From the NCBI GenBank assembly GCA_958436995.1, contig CAUBMI010000072.1, positions 1-8,595 on the forward strand: a stretch of DNA of 8,595 bases, written 5' to 3'. This document shows, piece after piece, positions 8,090 to 8,595 of the stretch. The notes beneath the pieces were generated by a model. That model was not told where the DNA came from. It searched no databases and worked only from the letters and a program-made list of their open reading frames with translations. The DNA is from an uncultured Collinsella sp. (GTDB lineage: Bacteria; Actinomycetota; Coriobacteriia; Coriobacteriales; Coriobacteriaceae). Position 1 is the first letter of the stretch. Each line of letters opens with the position of its first letter. The position numbers were made by a program, and so were the translations under genes.

Positions 8090-8434
8090 TTAGTTGTACA
8101 CACGGTAGTTACACTTGAACTGGGTTATGTGTCCATAGTTGGAGCGGTACCAACCCGACGTATAGCTGATTGCCTCTGCGCCTAGATAGTCGTAGCCCTT
8201 GTTGTAGCGAAGCTGACGGTAGGTCGTGTCGTACTCTGCTACGTAAAACGTGTCTCCAGAGAAGGCTTTGTACCGGTCTTTAACCGTCGAAGCCATGTAC
8301 GCGGGTTCGACATCGCCTTTCTCTCCGTTGAGCGCATAGACGGGTGCCGCGATTCCGCATAAAGCCGTTGCCACGAGGATGGCGTAGACAGCCATGCGCG
8401 ACGCATTGGACTTCAGCTGTTCAAATAGTTTCAT
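8090..8434 (-). CDS. Small secreted tyrosine-rich protein, function unknown
   Basis: I do not recognise this 114-aa protein with certainty. It has a clear Sec signal peptide: Lys/Arg residues, a hydrophobic core at about 14-33 (MAVYAILVATALCGIAAP) and likely cleavage after VYA (34). The mature part is about 80 aa, with 13 tyrosines, a single cysteine and no membrane segment. Its end, GWYRSNYGHITQF, loosely recalls the S-N-Y-x-H pattern of lactococcin 972-like bacteriocins, but this is weak. ATG at 8443 would add three residues but touches the Shine-Dalgarno GAGGGAG (8444-8450). ATG at 8434 has ideal 9-nt spacing and starts one base after the upstream ABC ATPase stop, so the pair is an operon. 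Base composition looks less GC-rich than the neighbouring housekeeping genes, which hints at acquisition. It could be an exported peptide, a bacteriocin or a surface protein. Confidence 0.8.
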   Translation of the reverse strand: MKLFEQLKSNASRMAVYAILVATALCGIAAPVYALNGEKGDVEPAYMASTVKDRYKAFSGDTFYVAEYDTTYRQLRYNKGYDYLGAEAISYTSGWYRSNYGHITQFKCNYRVYN

Positions 8435-8435
8435 G

Positions 8436-8595
8436 TCATTCATCTCCCTCGTATGTATCGAGGTATTCCTGCTTGAGCGTCTGCGAGGACGACTCGATCT
8501 TTTCCACGAGCGTGCCGGCCTCGATGAAGTAGAACGAGTTGGTGAGGTCTGCCAGGTCGTCGAGTAGATGGCTTGAAATGAGCACGCTGCGTCCC
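8436..8595 (-). CDS. ABC transporter ATP-binding protein, C-terminal fragment (cut by window edge)
   Basis: Reading leftward from 8594 to a TGA at 8438-8436 gives 52 aa, the end of an ABC ATPase. SVLISSHLLDDLADL carries the switch-region (H-loop) histidine in the SSHLL context, and FYFIEAGTLVE matches the strand and turn that follow it in BcrA-type ATPases used for drug, bacteriocin or lantibiotic export and immunity. Walker A, signature and Walker B lie beyond the window. The ATPase would drive a membrane partner, not seen here. Its stop is one base before the start of the secreted-protein gene, which suggests translational coupling and a shared role. Confidence 0.85.
   Translation of the reverse strand, partial: GRSVLISSHLLDDLADLTNSFYFIEAGTLVEKIESSSQTLKQEYLDTYEGDE

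Noticed and set aside
8345..8375. Lipoprotein signal around the cysteine in the signal peptide of the small secreted protein
   Set aside because: The residues before the cysteine are T-A-L, which does not fit a lipobox, and a good signal peptidase I site (VYA) follows.

Overview
The window reads as chromosome from a high-GC, Gram-positive gut-type actinobacterium, most likely class Coriobacteriia and probably Collinsella or a close relative. The evidence is high-GC coding sequence, a release factor 2 with actinobacterial-style GGQ context, a transketolase split into two genes, and strong Shine-Dalgarno sites. The genus is an inference from sequence character, not a database match. Every gene I can support is on the minus strand, so transcription runs from high to low coordinates.

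In order of transcription: (1) 8595-8090 holds the 3' end of an ABC-transporter ATPase gene, cut by the window edge. One base after it comes a small secreted, tyrosine-rich protein of unknown function, closed by a strong terminator. (2) 8039-7836 has no gene. It holds an operator-like palindrome and a large nested foldback. (3) 7835-7231 is a self-contained rpmE (ribosomal protein L31) unit: a good promoter, a leader of about 78 nt with two matching hairpins, an L31 protein with a long Ala/Lys/Glu tail, and a strong terminator. (4) 7230-6963 is a gene-free stretch upstream of secA filled with palindromic repeats that share a GTCCC-type loop in both orientations. (5) 6962-3007 is secA-prfB, two essential housekeeping genes coupled by a one-base TAATG overlap. 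(6) 2917-1986 is a terminator-like hairpin touching the ribosome binding site of a YitT-family membrane protein, then that gene. (7) 1777-4 is the transketolase pair, N-terminal subunit first, one base apart.

Functionally this is mostly core machinery: protein export (SecA), translation termination (RF2), the ribosome (L31) and the non-oxidative pentose phosphate pathway (transketolase). The accessory part is the ABC ATPase plus small secreted protein at the right edge, which could be a bacteriocin-like or peptide export/immunity locus.

The points most worth a second look are the twin-hairpin L31 leader, the RF2 stop-codon tripeptide reading SPT instead of SPF, the palindromic repeat family around secA, the attenuator-like hairpin before yitT, and the uncharacterised secreted protein beside the ABC ATPase.
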